This document shows, one piece after another, positions 36,152 to 44,341 of a stretch of 64,000 bases of DNA. The stretch covers positions 70,171-134,170 of the forward strand of contig NZ_JBCNYA010000009.1 in NCBI RefSeq assembly GCF_049727805.1, read 5' to 3'. This stretch comes from Frateuria_A sp049727805. GTDB taxonomy: Bacteria > Pseudomonadota > Gammaproteobacteria > Xanthomonadales > Rhodanobacteraceae. The translations under genes were made by a program, and so were the position numbers. The notes below the pieces were generated by a model. The model saw only the letters and a list, made by a program, of their open reading frames with translations, ran no database searches and was not told the origin of the DNA. Each line of letters begins with the position of its first letter. Position 1 is the first letter of the stretch.

Positions 36152-37345
36152 ATGGCCTCCCGACTCCCCGACCCCGGCCCCGACGAGCGCGCCCATTCCG
36201 ACCGCCTGCTGCAACTGCTGCGCACGCAGATCGCCTCGCACGGCCCGATGCCGTTCGCGCAGTACATGGAGCGCTGCCTGTACGCGCCGGGCCTGGGCTA
36301 CTACAGCGCGGGCAAGACCAAGTTCGGCGAGGCCGGCGACTTCGTCACGGCGCCGGAACTGGGCGGGCTGTTCGCGCAGTGCGTCGCCAATGCGGTGCAG
36401 CCGGTGCTGGCGATGCTGGGCGCCGACGCGGATTTCCTGGAACTCGGCGGCGGCAGCGGCGCCTTCGCCGAAGCCGCGCTGCGCGCCTTCGATGCTGTCG
36501 GCACGCTGCCGCGCCGCTACCTGATCCTGGAGCCGAGCGCCGACCTGCGCGAACGCCAGCGCGAGCGCCTGGCCGCCGCGCTGCCCGAAGCGCTCAACGC
36601 GCGCGTGGCCTGGCTGGATCGCCCGCCGGAAGCCGAGTGGCGCGGCGTGCTGTTCGCCAACGAGGTGGTCGACGCGTTGCCGACCACGCGCTTCACCCTG
36701 CGCGCGGGCGAGGTCTACGAGGAGCACGTGACGCTCGACGGCGAAGGCCGCCTGATGCGCACCGACCGTCCCGCCGATGCGCTGGTCGCCGGTGCCGTGC
36801 GCCATCTCGAACGCGACCTGGGCCAGCCCTTCGCCGACGGCTATCGCTCCGAAGTGCTGCCGCAGCTCCCCTACTGGATCCAGGCGGTGGCCGGCACGCT
36901 CACCGCCGGCGTGATGTTGTTCGTCGACTACGGCTACGTGCGCCGCGAGTACTACCTGCCCGAGCGCAGCGACGGCACGCTGATGGCGCATTACCGCCAC
37001 CACGCGCACAACGATCCGCTGCACTGGCCGGGCCTCAACGACCTGACCGCCTCGGTCGATTTCACTGCGCTGGCCGAGGCCGGCAACAGCGCCGGCTTCG
37101 GCGTGGCCGCCTACCTGCCGCAGGCGCAGTTCCTGCTCGCCAGCGGGCTGCAGGCGGCGTTCGAGCAGGCCCACGCCCAGGCCGGCGACGACTTCGCGCG
37201 GCATCGGCTGGCCCAGGAAGTCCGTCGGCTGACCATGCCCGAGCAGATGGGCGAGCGTTTCCAGGCGATGCTGTTCGCCCGCGGCCTGGACGTGTTGCCG
37301 CTGGCCGCCGAGCTGCTCGCCGCCGACCAGGGCGGGCGGCTTTGA
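36152..37345 (+). CDS. SAM-dependent methyltransferase, MidA/NDUFAF7 family
   Basis: 397 residues from the ATG at 36152. It belongs to the DUF185/COG1565 family whose mitochondrial member NDUFAF7 methylates an Arg of complex I. Motifs: GPMPFAQYMERCLYAPGLGYY near residue 30, GDFVTAPELGGLFAQ near 62, the SAM loop FLELGGGSGAFAEA near 94, and FANEVVDALP near 170. The bacterial substrate is unknown. Its stop overlaps the start of the VanZ-like gene. Confidence 0.9.
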   Translation: MASRLPDPGPDERAHSDRLLQLLRTQIASHGPMPFAQYMERCLYAPGLGYYSAGKTKFGEAGDFVTAPELGGLFAQCVANAVQPVLAMLGADADFLELGGGSGAFAEAALRAFDAVGTLPRRYLILEPSADLRERQRERLAAALPEALNARVAWLDRPPEAEWRGVLFANEVVDALPTTRFTLRAGEVYEEHVTLDGEGRLMRTDRPADALVAGAVRHLERDLGQPFADGYRSEVLPQLPYWIQAVAGTLTAGVMLFVDYGYVRREYYLPERSDGTLMAHYRHHAHNDPLHWPGLNDLTASVDFTALAEAGNSAGFGVAAYLPQAQFLLASGLQAAFEQAHAQAGDDFARHRLAQEVRRLTMPEQMGERFQAMLFARGLDVLPLAAELLAADQGGRL

Positions 37346-37761
37346 GTGCGGCAGCCGCACCGCAGTGGCGCATGGGTTGGGTGGCCCTGGGCGCGGTGCT
37401 GATGGCGGCCGTGGCGGCCCTTGCGCTGTTGCCGGCCGCGCGGCAGCTCAACGCGATGGCGCTGGCGTTGCCGCAGGGCGACAAGCTGCTGCACGTGCTC
37501 GCCTTCGCCATGCTGATGGGTTGGTGGGGCAACCTCTATCACCGCGCGCGCCAGCGCCTCGGCGTGGCGGCCGCCTGCCTGGTGTTCGGCCTGCTCATCG
37601 AGTGTGCGCAGTGGCCGCACGACCCCGAGGACGCAAGCGTGTGGGATCTGGCCGCCGACGCGCTGGGCCTGGCCCTGGGCGCACTGCTGCTGCGTACGCC
37701 GCTAGCCGGCGTGCTGGCGTGCGCCGAACGCTGGCTCGGCCTGACGCAAGCGCGTTCCTGA
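37342..37761 (+). CDS. VanZ-like membrane protein
   Basis: 139 residues from a TTG at 37342 that overlaps the previous stop (TTGA); the first ATG, at 37372, would give 129 residues. It has four membrane helices and the VanZ pattern DKLLHVLAFAMLMGWWGNLY followed by LLIECAQWPHDPEDASVWDLAADALG. VanZ-domain proteins are widespread and mostly uncharacterised. It probably forms a coupled pair with the methyltransferase. Confidence 0.8.
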   Translation: MSAAAAPQWRMGWVALGAVLMAAVAALALLPAARQLNAMALALPQGDKLLHVLAFAMLMGWWGNLYHRARQRLGVAAACLVFGLLIECAQWPHDPEDASVWDLAADALGLALGALLLRTPLAGVLACAERWLGLTQARS

Positions 37762-37778
37762 TCTTTTGCGAGAGCGCC

Positions 37779-37854
37779 GTAGGGTGGGCTTCAGTCCACC
37801 AGCCGGTGGTCTGGAGCGTGGCCGTAGAGCATGGTGGGCTTAAGCCCACCCTAC
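37779..37854. repeat. Inverted pair of GTAGGGTGGGCTT repeats
   Basis: GTAGGGTGGGCTTCAGTCCACC at 37779-37800 in shorter form GTAGGGTGGGCTT, and its inverted copy GGTGGGCTTAAGCCCACC then CTAC at 37833-37854, with a 32-base spacer. A third copy lies at 55901. The inverted copy overlaps the stop codon of hemH. Confidence 0.8.
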
Positions 37855-38921
37855 GGAAGCGGACGGCGATCCGCTGGTGCGAAGCCGGGCCAGCCCTGCG
37901 CGTGGCGACGAACGATCGCCGCCAGGCTCGCCACCTGTTCGGGCGAATCGTTGAGCGCGGGGATGTAGCGCACCTCCTGGCCCCCGGCGGCGAGGAAGAA
38001 GTCGCGGTTCTGCATGGCGATCTCCTCCAGCGTCTCCAGGCAGTCGACCGCAAAGCCGGGGCAGGCCACGTCCAGCCGCTGGACGCCCTCGCCGGCGAGC
38101 CGGCGCACGGTGGCGTCGGTGTACGGCTGCAGCCACGGCTCGCGGCCCACGCGCGACTGGAAGCTCAGCAGCAACTGCGTCTCGTCCAGTCCCAGCCGCT
38201 CGCGCAGCCGCGCCGTGGTCGCCTGGCACTGCGCCAGGTAGGGATCGCCCAGGCGCACATAGCGCTCCGGAATGCCGTGGAAGGAAAGCAGCAGCTTGTC
38301 GCCGCGGCCGTGCGTTTCCCACCAGCGCTCGATCCGCCGCGCCAGCGCCTCGACGTGCGCCGGATCGTCGTGATAGTCGTTGATCAATCTCAGCTCCGGC
38401 GGCCAGCGCAGCTGCTTGAGCGCGTCGGCCACGGCGTCGATCACCGAGCCCGTGGAGGTGGCCGAGAACTGCGGATACAGCGGCAGCACCAGCAGCCGGC
38501 GCACGCCGGCGGCCTGCAGTCCGGCGATCGCCGCGGCGACCGACGGTGCGCCGTAGCGCATCGCCAGCGCCACCCGCGCCTGGCCGGCCAGCTCGGCCTG
38601 CAGCGCGCCGGCCAGCGCTTCGCTCAGCACGCGCAGCGGCGAGCCGGCCTCGGTCCAGATCCGCGCATAGGCGTGCGCGGAACGGCGCGGGCGGATCGCC
38701 AGGATCACCTGCAGGATCGGCCACCATCGCCAACGCGGGTAGTCGATCACGCGGCGGTCGGACAGGAACTCGGCCAAATAAGGCCTGAGCGCACGCGCCG
38801 TCGGCGCCTCGGGCGTGCCCAGGTTGACCAGCAGCACGCCGGTCTCGCCGGCCGCGCCTGCCTGAACGTTCCGGTCAGGGGCGCGGTCTGAAGGGTCGGT
38901 ATAGTGGTCGGGCTGTGGCAT
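37851..38921 (-). CDS. hemH: Ferrochelatase
   Basis: Inserts Fe2+ into protoporphyrin IX, the last step of protohaem synthesis. 356 residues from the ATG at 38921. Family sequences: GVLLVNLGTPEAPT near residue 28, LYPQFSATSTGSVIDA near 150, LLSFHGIPERYV (with the metal-site His) near 210 and FQSRVGREPWLQPYTD near 250. Its final codon is followed by a TAG that belongs to a dispersed GTAGGGTGGG repeat, so the repeat sits exactly at the gene end. Confidence 0.96.
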   Translation of the reverse strand: MPQPDHYTDPSDRAPDRNVQAGAAGETGVLLVNLGTPEAPTARALRPYLAEFLSDRRVIDYPRWRWWPILQVILAIRPRRSAHAYARIWTEAGSPLRVLSEALAGALQAELAGQARVALAMRYGAPSVAAAIAGLQAAGVRRLLVLPLYPQFSATSTGSVIDAVADALKQLRWPPELRLINDYHDDPAHVEALARRIERWWETHGRGDKLLLSFHGIPERYVRLGDPYLAQCQATTARLRERLGLDETQLLLSFQSRVGREPWLQPYTDATVRRLAGEGVQRLDVACPGFAVDCLETLEEIAMQNRDFFLAAGGQEVRYIPALNDSPEQVASLAAIVRRHAQGWPGFAPADRRPLP

Positions 38922-39187
38922 CGTGGCGGAAGACGGCGTGCAGGCGGTGGAGTCTGCCACAGGCCGCCGGGCGCGCCGCCGGCGCGGTTGCCGCACCCAG
39001 GAGCCTGGGCGGCGGAAGCCGCCCGGGCTGCAAAGCCCGCTGCGCGGTCAGGATTTCCGCCGGCTCTTGACCCATGGAACCACCATGGGCCGGCGAGCCG
39101 ACGAAAATCCCGCCTCGCACAGCGAACTTTTCGCCTCGGGCGTTTCCACCGCCCAGGCTCCCCATCCCCCCATGCGGAGGAGTACCC

Positions 39188-39874
39188 ATGTTCAAGGCAT
39201 TGCGTCGTTGCTCGCTGATCGCACTGGCCCTGCTGCTGCCGGCGGTGGCCGCCCAGGCGGAGGATCCGCCGCTGGTTCGCGCGCAGAACAGCGTGCGCGT
39301 GCTGCGCGAGATCATGCAGGCGCCCGACAAGGCCATTCCGAAGGACCTGCTGCAGAACGCCAAGGCGATCGCGGTGATTCCGGACATGGTGAAAGCCGGC
39401 TTCATCTTCGGCGGCCGCCGCGGCGAAGGGCTGATCTCGGTGAAGAGCCCGGACGGCACCTGGTCCAACCCCAGCTTCATCACCCTGACCGGCGGCAGCG
39501 TGGGCTTCCAGGCGGGCGTGTCCTCGACCGACGTGATCCTGGTCTTCCGCACGCAGCGCGGCGTCGACTCGATCGTCAACGGCAAGTTCACCCTCGGCGC
39601 CGATGCCGCGGCGGCGGCCGGTCCGGTCGGGCGCACCGCCAGCGCCGCGACCGATTCGCAGATGAAGGCGGAGATCTACTCCTACTCGCGCTCGCGCGGC
39701 CTGTTCGCCGGCGTCGCGCTGGATGGCTCGGTGCTGCGCATCGACTACGATGCCAACGCAGCGGCGTACGGCGCGGGCATCACGCCCAGGCGCATCTTCG
39801 AGGGCGGCGTGAACAACGTGCCGGGGCCGGTCGTGGACTTTCGCGACCAGCTCGAGGAGTACACTGCGCGTTGA
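39188..39874 (+). CDS. SYLF-domain exported lipid-binding protein (YSC84 type)
   Basis: 228 residues with a signal peptide (AQA cleavage near 22) and one SYLF domain: IPKDLLQNAKAIAVIPDMVKAGFIFGG near residue 52, then WSNPSFITLTGGSVGFQAG and a DVILVFRT strand. SYLF/Ysc84 proteins bind phosphoinositides or other lipids in eukaryotes; bacterial ones are exported and of unknown role. A strong GGAGGAG precedes the ATG. The ~265 bp upstream hold no gene, only GC-rich small hairpins. Confidence 0.88.
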   Translation: MFKALRRCSLIALALLLPAVAAQAEDPPLVRAQNSVRVLREIMQAPDKAIPKDLLQNAKAIAVIPDMVKAGFIFGGRRGEGLISVKSPDGTWSNPSFITLTGGSVGFQAGVSSTDVILVFRTQRGVDSIVNGKFTLGADAAAAAGPVGRTASAATDSQMKAEIYSYSRSRGLFAGVALDGSVLRIDYDANAAAYGAGITPRRIFEGGVNNVPGPVVDFRDQLEEYTAR

Positions 39875-39942
39875 TCCCGTTGCTGGCATAGCGCCTGCAA
39901 CCCAACGGTTTTCGGACAAAAGTCCGTGCGAGGTTTGAAGTC

Positions 39943-40188
39943 ATGGGTCTGGACAGTTTTTGGCATTGGATCATCCTGCTGATCGTGGTGCTGGTGATCT
40001 TCGGCACCAGCAAGCTCTCCAAGATCGGACCTGATCTTGGCAACGCCGTGCGCGGCTTCAAGAAGGCCATGCAGGGCGACGAGGACGAGGACGAGGCCAA
40101 GCGCAAGGCGCAGGAGCAGCTGCGCGCCGATCCGCCCGCTTCGGAAGGCACCGCCAGCAAGGCGCGCGACACCAGCGAAACCAAGTAA
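39943..40188 (+). CDS. tatA: Sec-independent translocase protein TatA
   Basis: Pore-forming component that exports folded twin-arginine proteins. 81 residues: one membrane helix (WHWIILLIVVLVIFGTSKL), a hinge, the amphipathic helix IGPDLGNAVRGFKKAM and an acidic EDEDEA stretch. It heads a tatA-tatB-tatC unit. A small CGGAC-AAAA-GTCCG hairpin (39913-39926) lies in the leader. Confidence 0.95.
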   Translation: MGLDSFWHWIILLIVVLVIFGTSKLSKIGPDLGNAVRGFKKAMQGDEDEDEAKRKAQEQLRADPPASEGTASKARDTSETK

Positions 40189-40206
40189 GCGCGCGGTGGC
40201 GCGGCC

Positions 40207-40656
40207 ATGATCGAGATCAGCTTCGGCAAGCTGCTGCTGCTGGCGCTCATCGCGCTGCTCGTGCTCGGCCCGGAGAAGCTGCCTGGCGCCGCGCGCACCG
40301 CCGGCGCGCTGGTGCGGCGCGTGCGCAACAGCTGGGACAGCGTGCGCGCCGAGGTCGAGCGCGAGCTGCAGGTGGAGGAAATCAAGCGCACCGCGCGCGA
40401 GGCCGCCGCGCGCGCCGAGGCCGCGCAGGCGCAGATGAACGCCACTGCCCGCGAGGTGCGCGAAGCCGTTGGTGCGGTGGCCGCCGTACCGGCAGACGAA
40501 AGCCCGGCGGAGGCGACGCCGGACCCGATCGACGAGACGGATGCCGGGCCCGACCTGCTCGATGCGCCGCCCGAGCGCGACACCCGCACCGGCGACCTGT
40601 TCGCCGACGATCCGGAGCATGCCCCGGTGAAGGAACATCCGCATGGCCTCGCCTGA
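40207..40656 (+). CDS. tatB: Sec-independent translocase protein TatB
   Basis: 149 residues; binds TatC to form the substrate receptor. The N-terminal helix MIEISFGKLLLLALIALLVLGPEKLPGAARTAGAL carries the Glu and GPxxLP hinge typical of TatB, followed by a long charged amphipathic helix and an acidic disordered tail. Its end overlaps tatC by 14 bp. Confidence 0.94.
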   Translation: MIEISFGKLLLLALIALLVLGPEKLPGAARTAGALVRRVRNSWDSVRAEVERELQVEEIKRTAREAAARAEAAQAQMNATAREVREAVGAVAAVPADESPAEATPDPIDETDAGPDLLDAPPERDTRTGDLFADDPEHAPVKEHPHGLA

Positions 40657-41401
40657 GCCCGAGCCGCAGCTCGACCTGCAGCAGGGCCTGTTCTCGCACC
40701 TGATCGAGCTGCGCTCGCGGCTGATCAAGTCGTGTGCGATGGTGCTGGTGGTGCTGCTGGCGCTGATCCCCTTCGCCAACCGGCTCTACTCGCTGCTGGC
40801 CGAGCCGCTGGTGGCGCGGTTGCCGCAGGGCGCGCACCTGATCGCCACCGAGGTCGCCAGCCCGTTCATCACGCCGCTCAAGCTCGCCTTCTACACGTCG
40901 CTGTTCATCAGCATGCCGGTGATCCTCTACCAGCTGTGGGCGTTCGTCAGCCCGGGCCTGTACCGGCACGAGAAGCGCCTGGCGCGTCCGCTGCTGCTGG
41001 CGGCGCTGGTGCTGTTCTACATCGGCTGCGCGTTCGCCTACTTCCTGGTGCTGCCGGCAGCGTTCCGCTTCCTCACCGCGGTGACCCCGGTGGGCGTGGA
41101 GATGATGACCGACATCACGCATTACCTCGACTTCGTGATGCTGATGTTCTTCGCCTTCGGCCTGTGCTTCGAGGTGCCGGTGGCGGTGGTGATCCTGGCC
41201 GCAGTGGGCGTGGTGGACGTGGCCAAGCTGCGCAGCATGCGCCGCTACGCCATCGTCGGCGCATTCGCCATCGCCGCGGTGATCACGCCGCCGGACATCA
41301 CCTCGATGATCATGCTGGCCGTGCCGATGTGCCTGCTCTACGAGCTGGGCGTGCTGGCGGTGCGCTGGCTGGTCAAGCCGCGCGAGGCGACGACCGAGTA
41401 A
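40643..41401 (+). CDS. tatC: Sec-independent translocase protein TatC
   Basis: 252 residues with six membrane helices. It is the receptor for twin-arginine signal peptides. The family start LFSHLIELRSRLIKS (residues ~12-26), the FxTPLKLAFYTSLFISMPVILYQLW region and FGLCFEVPVAVVIL near 170 are clear. A 14-bp overlap with tatB indicates coupled translation. Confidence 0.96.
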   Translation: MASPEPEPQLDLQQGLFSHLIELRSRLIKSCAMVLVVLLALIPFANRLYSLLAEPLVARLPQGAHLIATEVASPFITPLKLAFYTSLFISMPVILYQLWAFVSPGLYRHEKRLARPLLLAALVLFYIGCAFAYFLVLPAAFRFLTAVTPVGVEMMTDITHYLDFVMLMFFAFGLCFEVPVAVVILAAVGVVDVAKLRSMRRYAIVGAFAIAAVITPPDITSMIMLAVPMCLLYELGVLAVRWLVKPREATTE

Positions 41402-41408
41402 CGCTTTA

Positions 41409-41578
41409 GCTCCCTCTCCCCGCAGGGGAGAGGGTCGGGGTGAGGGGGACCAGGCTTGCGGGTAATGTGGGGCGAGCCGGCGCTTTTCACCAATGCATCA
41501 GCAAAGGTCGCCCGGTCAGAGTTTCGGGCGAGCCCCGACCCCTCACCCCAGCCCTCTCCCCGCAGGGGAGAGGGAGCT
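41409..41578. repeat. Composite REP-like pair between tatC and the S41 protease gene
   Basis: Two inverted copies of the CTCCCTCTCCCC repeat. The left reads GCTCCCTCTCCCCGCAGGGG then AGAGGGTCGGGGTGAGGGG; the right is its complement, with GCGAGCCCCGACCCCTCACC on the inner side, about 75 bases apart. It fills the space between two convergent genes and may end both transcripts. Confidence 0.85.
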
Positions 41579-41584
41579 GAAGCA

Positions 41585-42928
41585 CTACTTCGCGACGCTC
41601 GCGCGATGCCCCAGCGCCAATCCCTTGAGGATGTTCAACGCCTGCGCCAGCGTGTAGTCCTCGGTGGCCAGCTTGGCATTCTCGGCGCTGCCGTCGTTGT
41701 CGATGTCCTGGCCGGCGGCGGCGTTCTCGTTGGCCAGGTGGTGCCTGAGGTCCGCTTCGGAATTGATCAGCTCCGGCCCGTTGTCGGCCGGATTGACGGT
41801 GAGGTCGGCCAGCGCGATGTCGGGCTTGATGCCCTCGGCCTGGATCGAGGTGCCGTTGGGCGTGTAGTAGCGCGCGGTGGTGAGCTTGACCGCGTGGTCG
41901 GCATCCAGCGGCAGCACGGTCTGCACCACCCCCTTGCCGAAGGTGCGCCGGCCTACGATCAGCGCGCGGTGATTGTCCTTCAATGCGCCGGCGACGATCT
42001 CGGCCGCCGAGGCGGTGCCGTTGTCGGCCAGCAGCACGATCGGCGCACCGTTCAACAGATCGCCCGGATGCGCGGCGAACTTGAGGTTGGAATCGGCCAG
42101 CCGGCCGCGCGTGCTGACGATGCCGCCGGCGTCGAGGAAGTCGTCGCTGACCGCCACCGCCGAGGTGAGCAGGCCACCCGGATTGGAGCGCAGGTCGAGC
42201 ACCGCACCCTTGGGCTGGCCGTGCTTGGCCACGTAGTCGGCGAACTTCTTCTCCAGGTCGCCGGCGGTGTCGTCCTGGAACTGGCTCAGACGGATGTAGA
42301 CGTAGCCGGGCTCCAGTTCGCGCAGCTTCACGCTGGTGACCGAGATCCGCTCGCGCACCAGGTGCATGTCGACCGGCTGGTCGCTCTTCTCGTGCAGGAT
42401 CGTAAGGGTGACCTTGCTGCCCGGATCGCCGCGCAGCCGGCGGAACATGTCGTCGACGTTGTCCGGGTCGACCGCCTTGCCGTCGATCTTGACGATGGTG
42501 TCGCCGGGCTTGATGCCGGCACGGGCGGCGGGCGTGTCGTCGATCGGCGAGATAATGCGCAGCGCCCCGTCGACTTCCAGCACCTCGATGCCCAGCCCGC
42601 TGTACTGGCCGGTGGTGTCCTCGGAGAGTTGCTCCAGGCCCTGCTTGTCCAGGTATTCGCTGTGCGGATCCAGTCCGCTCAGCATGCCGCTGATGGCAGC
42701 CTTCATCAGGGTCTTGTTGTCGACCGGCTCGACGTAGGCCTGACGGATCACCTCATAGACGCGGCTGAAGTTGCGCACGTCGTCCAGGTCCACCCGGTCG
42801 GGTGCGCTGGACGCCACGGCCGGCGCCGCCGAACTTGCCGCGCTGGCCGGGGCCTCCTGCGCATGCAGGGGCGCGAACGCCAGCGCGGCGGTCACGGCGC
42901 AGGCCAGGGCACGGGGGGACGGTTGCAT
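41585..42928 (-). CDS. S41 C-terminal processing peptidase
   Basis: 447 residues from the ATG at 42928, with a signal peptide (LHAQ near 24) that sends it to the periplasm. A PDZ domain spans about 105-190 (GLGIEVLEVDGALRIISPIDDTPAARAGIKPGD region), and the protease core carries Ser307 in DNGTASAAE and Lys332 in RRTFGKGVVQ, the Ser-Lys dyad at the usual spacing of 25. It cuts C-termini of envelope proteins. The EnvC-like gene lies 86 bp upstream on the same strand, a common pairing. Confidence 0.94.
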   Translation of the reverse strand: MQPSPRALACAVTAALAFAPLHAQEAPASAASSAAPAVASSAPDRVDLDDVRNFSRVYEVIRQAYVEPVDNKTLMKAAISGMLSGLDPHSEYLDKQGLEQLSEDTTGQYSGLGIEVLEVDGALRIISPIDDTPAARAGIKPGDTIVKIDGKAVDPDNVDDMFRRLRGDPGSKVTLTILHEKSDQPVDMHLVRERISVTSVKLRELEPGYVYIRLSQFQDDTAGDLEKKFADYVAKHGQPKGAVLDLRSNPGGLLTSAVAVSDDFLDAGGIVSTRGRLADSNLKFAAHPGDLLNGAPIVLLADNGTASAAEIVAGALKDNHRALIVGRRTFGKGVVQTVLPLDADHAVKLTTARYYTPNGTSIQAEGIKPDIALADLTVNPADNGPELINSEADLRHHLANENAAAGQDIDNDGSAENAKLATEDYTLAQALNILKGLALGHRASVAK

Positions 42929-43014
42929 GCGAAGACTCCTGGTGGTCCGGCGGTTTTCGACCGCACGCGGGCGCAGTCGTTCCAAAGCTAGCCTGCGGGG
43001 CGGCGGGCGGGGCG

Positions 43015-44187
43015 TCAACGGCGCTTGGCCAGCCAGCCGCGCGGGTCGACCGGCTTGTTGTCGTGGCGCAGTTCGAAATAGACGCCGGTGTTGACGCCGG
43101 TCGGCGGCGTGGCGGTGCCGATCGCCTCGCCGGCCTCGACCTGGTCGCCGACACCGTGCAGCACGCTTTCATTGTTGCCGTACATGCTCAGCCAGCCGTC
43201 GCCGTGGTTGAGGATGACCAGCAGCCCGTAGCCGCGCAGGAACGCCGCATAGACGACCCGGCCGCGCGCCACCGCATGTACCTCGCTGCCGCCGGCCGCC
43301 TTGATCAGCACGCCGTTGCCGTAGCTGACCACGCTGCCCGCCGCCGGCCACGGCAGGTTGCCGCGGATGTCGGCCTTGCCGCCGGCGCGGCTGGGCGCGG
43401 CGGGGCTGCTGCGCGATTCGCGCGCCGCTTCGCGCGCGGCTTGGTCGATCGCGCGCTGCAGCTTGTCGACCAGTTGATCGAGCGATTGCGCGTTGCGCTT
43501 CATCGCGGCCAGGCGCTGCGCCTCGTCCTTGTACTTGGCATCGGCCTGGGCGACCAGCTTCTGCTGGGCAGCGCGCTGCGCGGCCAGCGCCTGCGTCTTT
43601 TCGGCCCGTTCGGCGCGGGTGGCGGCCAGCGCCTGCTGCTCGGCGGTGATCTCCGCCTCCAGCTGCTGCAGGCGGCTCAGTTCGCCCATCAGCTCGGCTA
43701 CGCGCGCGGCGCGGTCCTGCTGGAAATACTTCGAATAGGCCAGCGCGCGGGCGATCTGCGCCAGGTCCTGATCGCCCAGCAGCAGGCGCAGGTCGGTACC
43801 GCGGCCGAGCGTGTAGGTGGCGCGCAGCAGGTCGGCGATCGCGGCGCGCTGGCCGGCCAGGCGCTGGTCGAGTTCGCTGCGTTGCTGTTGCAACTGGTCG
43901 AGTTGTTGCTGCTTGGCGGTCAGCGCGGCATCGACGTCGCGCAGGGCACGCGCGGCATCGGCCAGTGCGTTGGCCTGGCGCGCGAGTTTCGCGTTGGCGC
44001 TGTCGCGCCGGGCCGCGGTCTGCGCCTGCTCGCGGGCGAGCGCTTCCATCTTGCTGCGCAGTTCGGCCAATTGCTGCCTGGCCTGGGCCTGCTGGCGGGA
44101 GCTGTCCTGCGCGATGACGGGCATCGCGGCGACCAGTGCGACGAGGGCCAGCAGGCGGGCGAGGGCACGAAGGGAAGGGCGGCGCAT
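43015..44187 (-). CDS. envC: EnvC-like murein hydrolase activator with degenerate LytM domain
   Basis: 390 residues from the ATG at 44187. Signal peptide (VIAQ near 27), then a coiled coil rich in Gln, Ala and Arg (about 28-260), then a LytM/M23 domain from about 285. In the M23 site the HxH near the end is replaced (TGVYFELRHDN) and the first HxxxD is not seen, so it should be inactive as a peptidase. E. coli EnvC is likewise degenerate and works by activating amidases AmiA and AmiB at the septum. Confidence 0.92.
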   Translation of the reverse strand: MRRPSLRALARLLALVALVAAMPVIAQDSSRQQAQARQQLAELRSKMEALAREQAQTAARRDSANAKLARQANALADAARALRDVDAALTAKQQQLDQLQQQRSELDQRLAGQRAAIADLLRATYTLGRGTDLRLLLGDQDLAQIARALAYSKYFQQDRAARVAELMGELSRLQQLEAEITAEQQALAATRAERAEKTQALAAQRAAQQKLVAQADAKYKDEAQRLAAMKRNAQSLDQLVDKLQRAIDQAAREAARESRSSPAAPSRAGGKADIRGNLPWPAAGSVVSYGNGVLIKAAGGSEVHAVARGRVVYAAFLRGYGLLVILNHGDGWLSMYGNNESVLHGVGDQVEAGEAIGTATPPTGVNTGVYFELRHDNKPVDPRGWLAKRR

Positions 44188-44341
44188 CGGTCGATTATCC
44201 CCGAAGCGGACGCCGCGTAGAGTGGGCTGGCACCCATCCCCGGTATTCCGCATGCCAGGGCGGCGGGCCGAAGCCCCGCGCTGCGCGGTGCGTGCACGAC
44301 AGGCCGCTACCATGGTGGGCCGATGGCGGACAGGCGGTGCG

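Noticed and set aside
39071..39089. CCCATGG-AACCA-CCATGGG inverted repeat before the SYLF gene
   Set aside because: Short 7-bp arms in a region with many GC-rich inverted repeats; no promoter near it.
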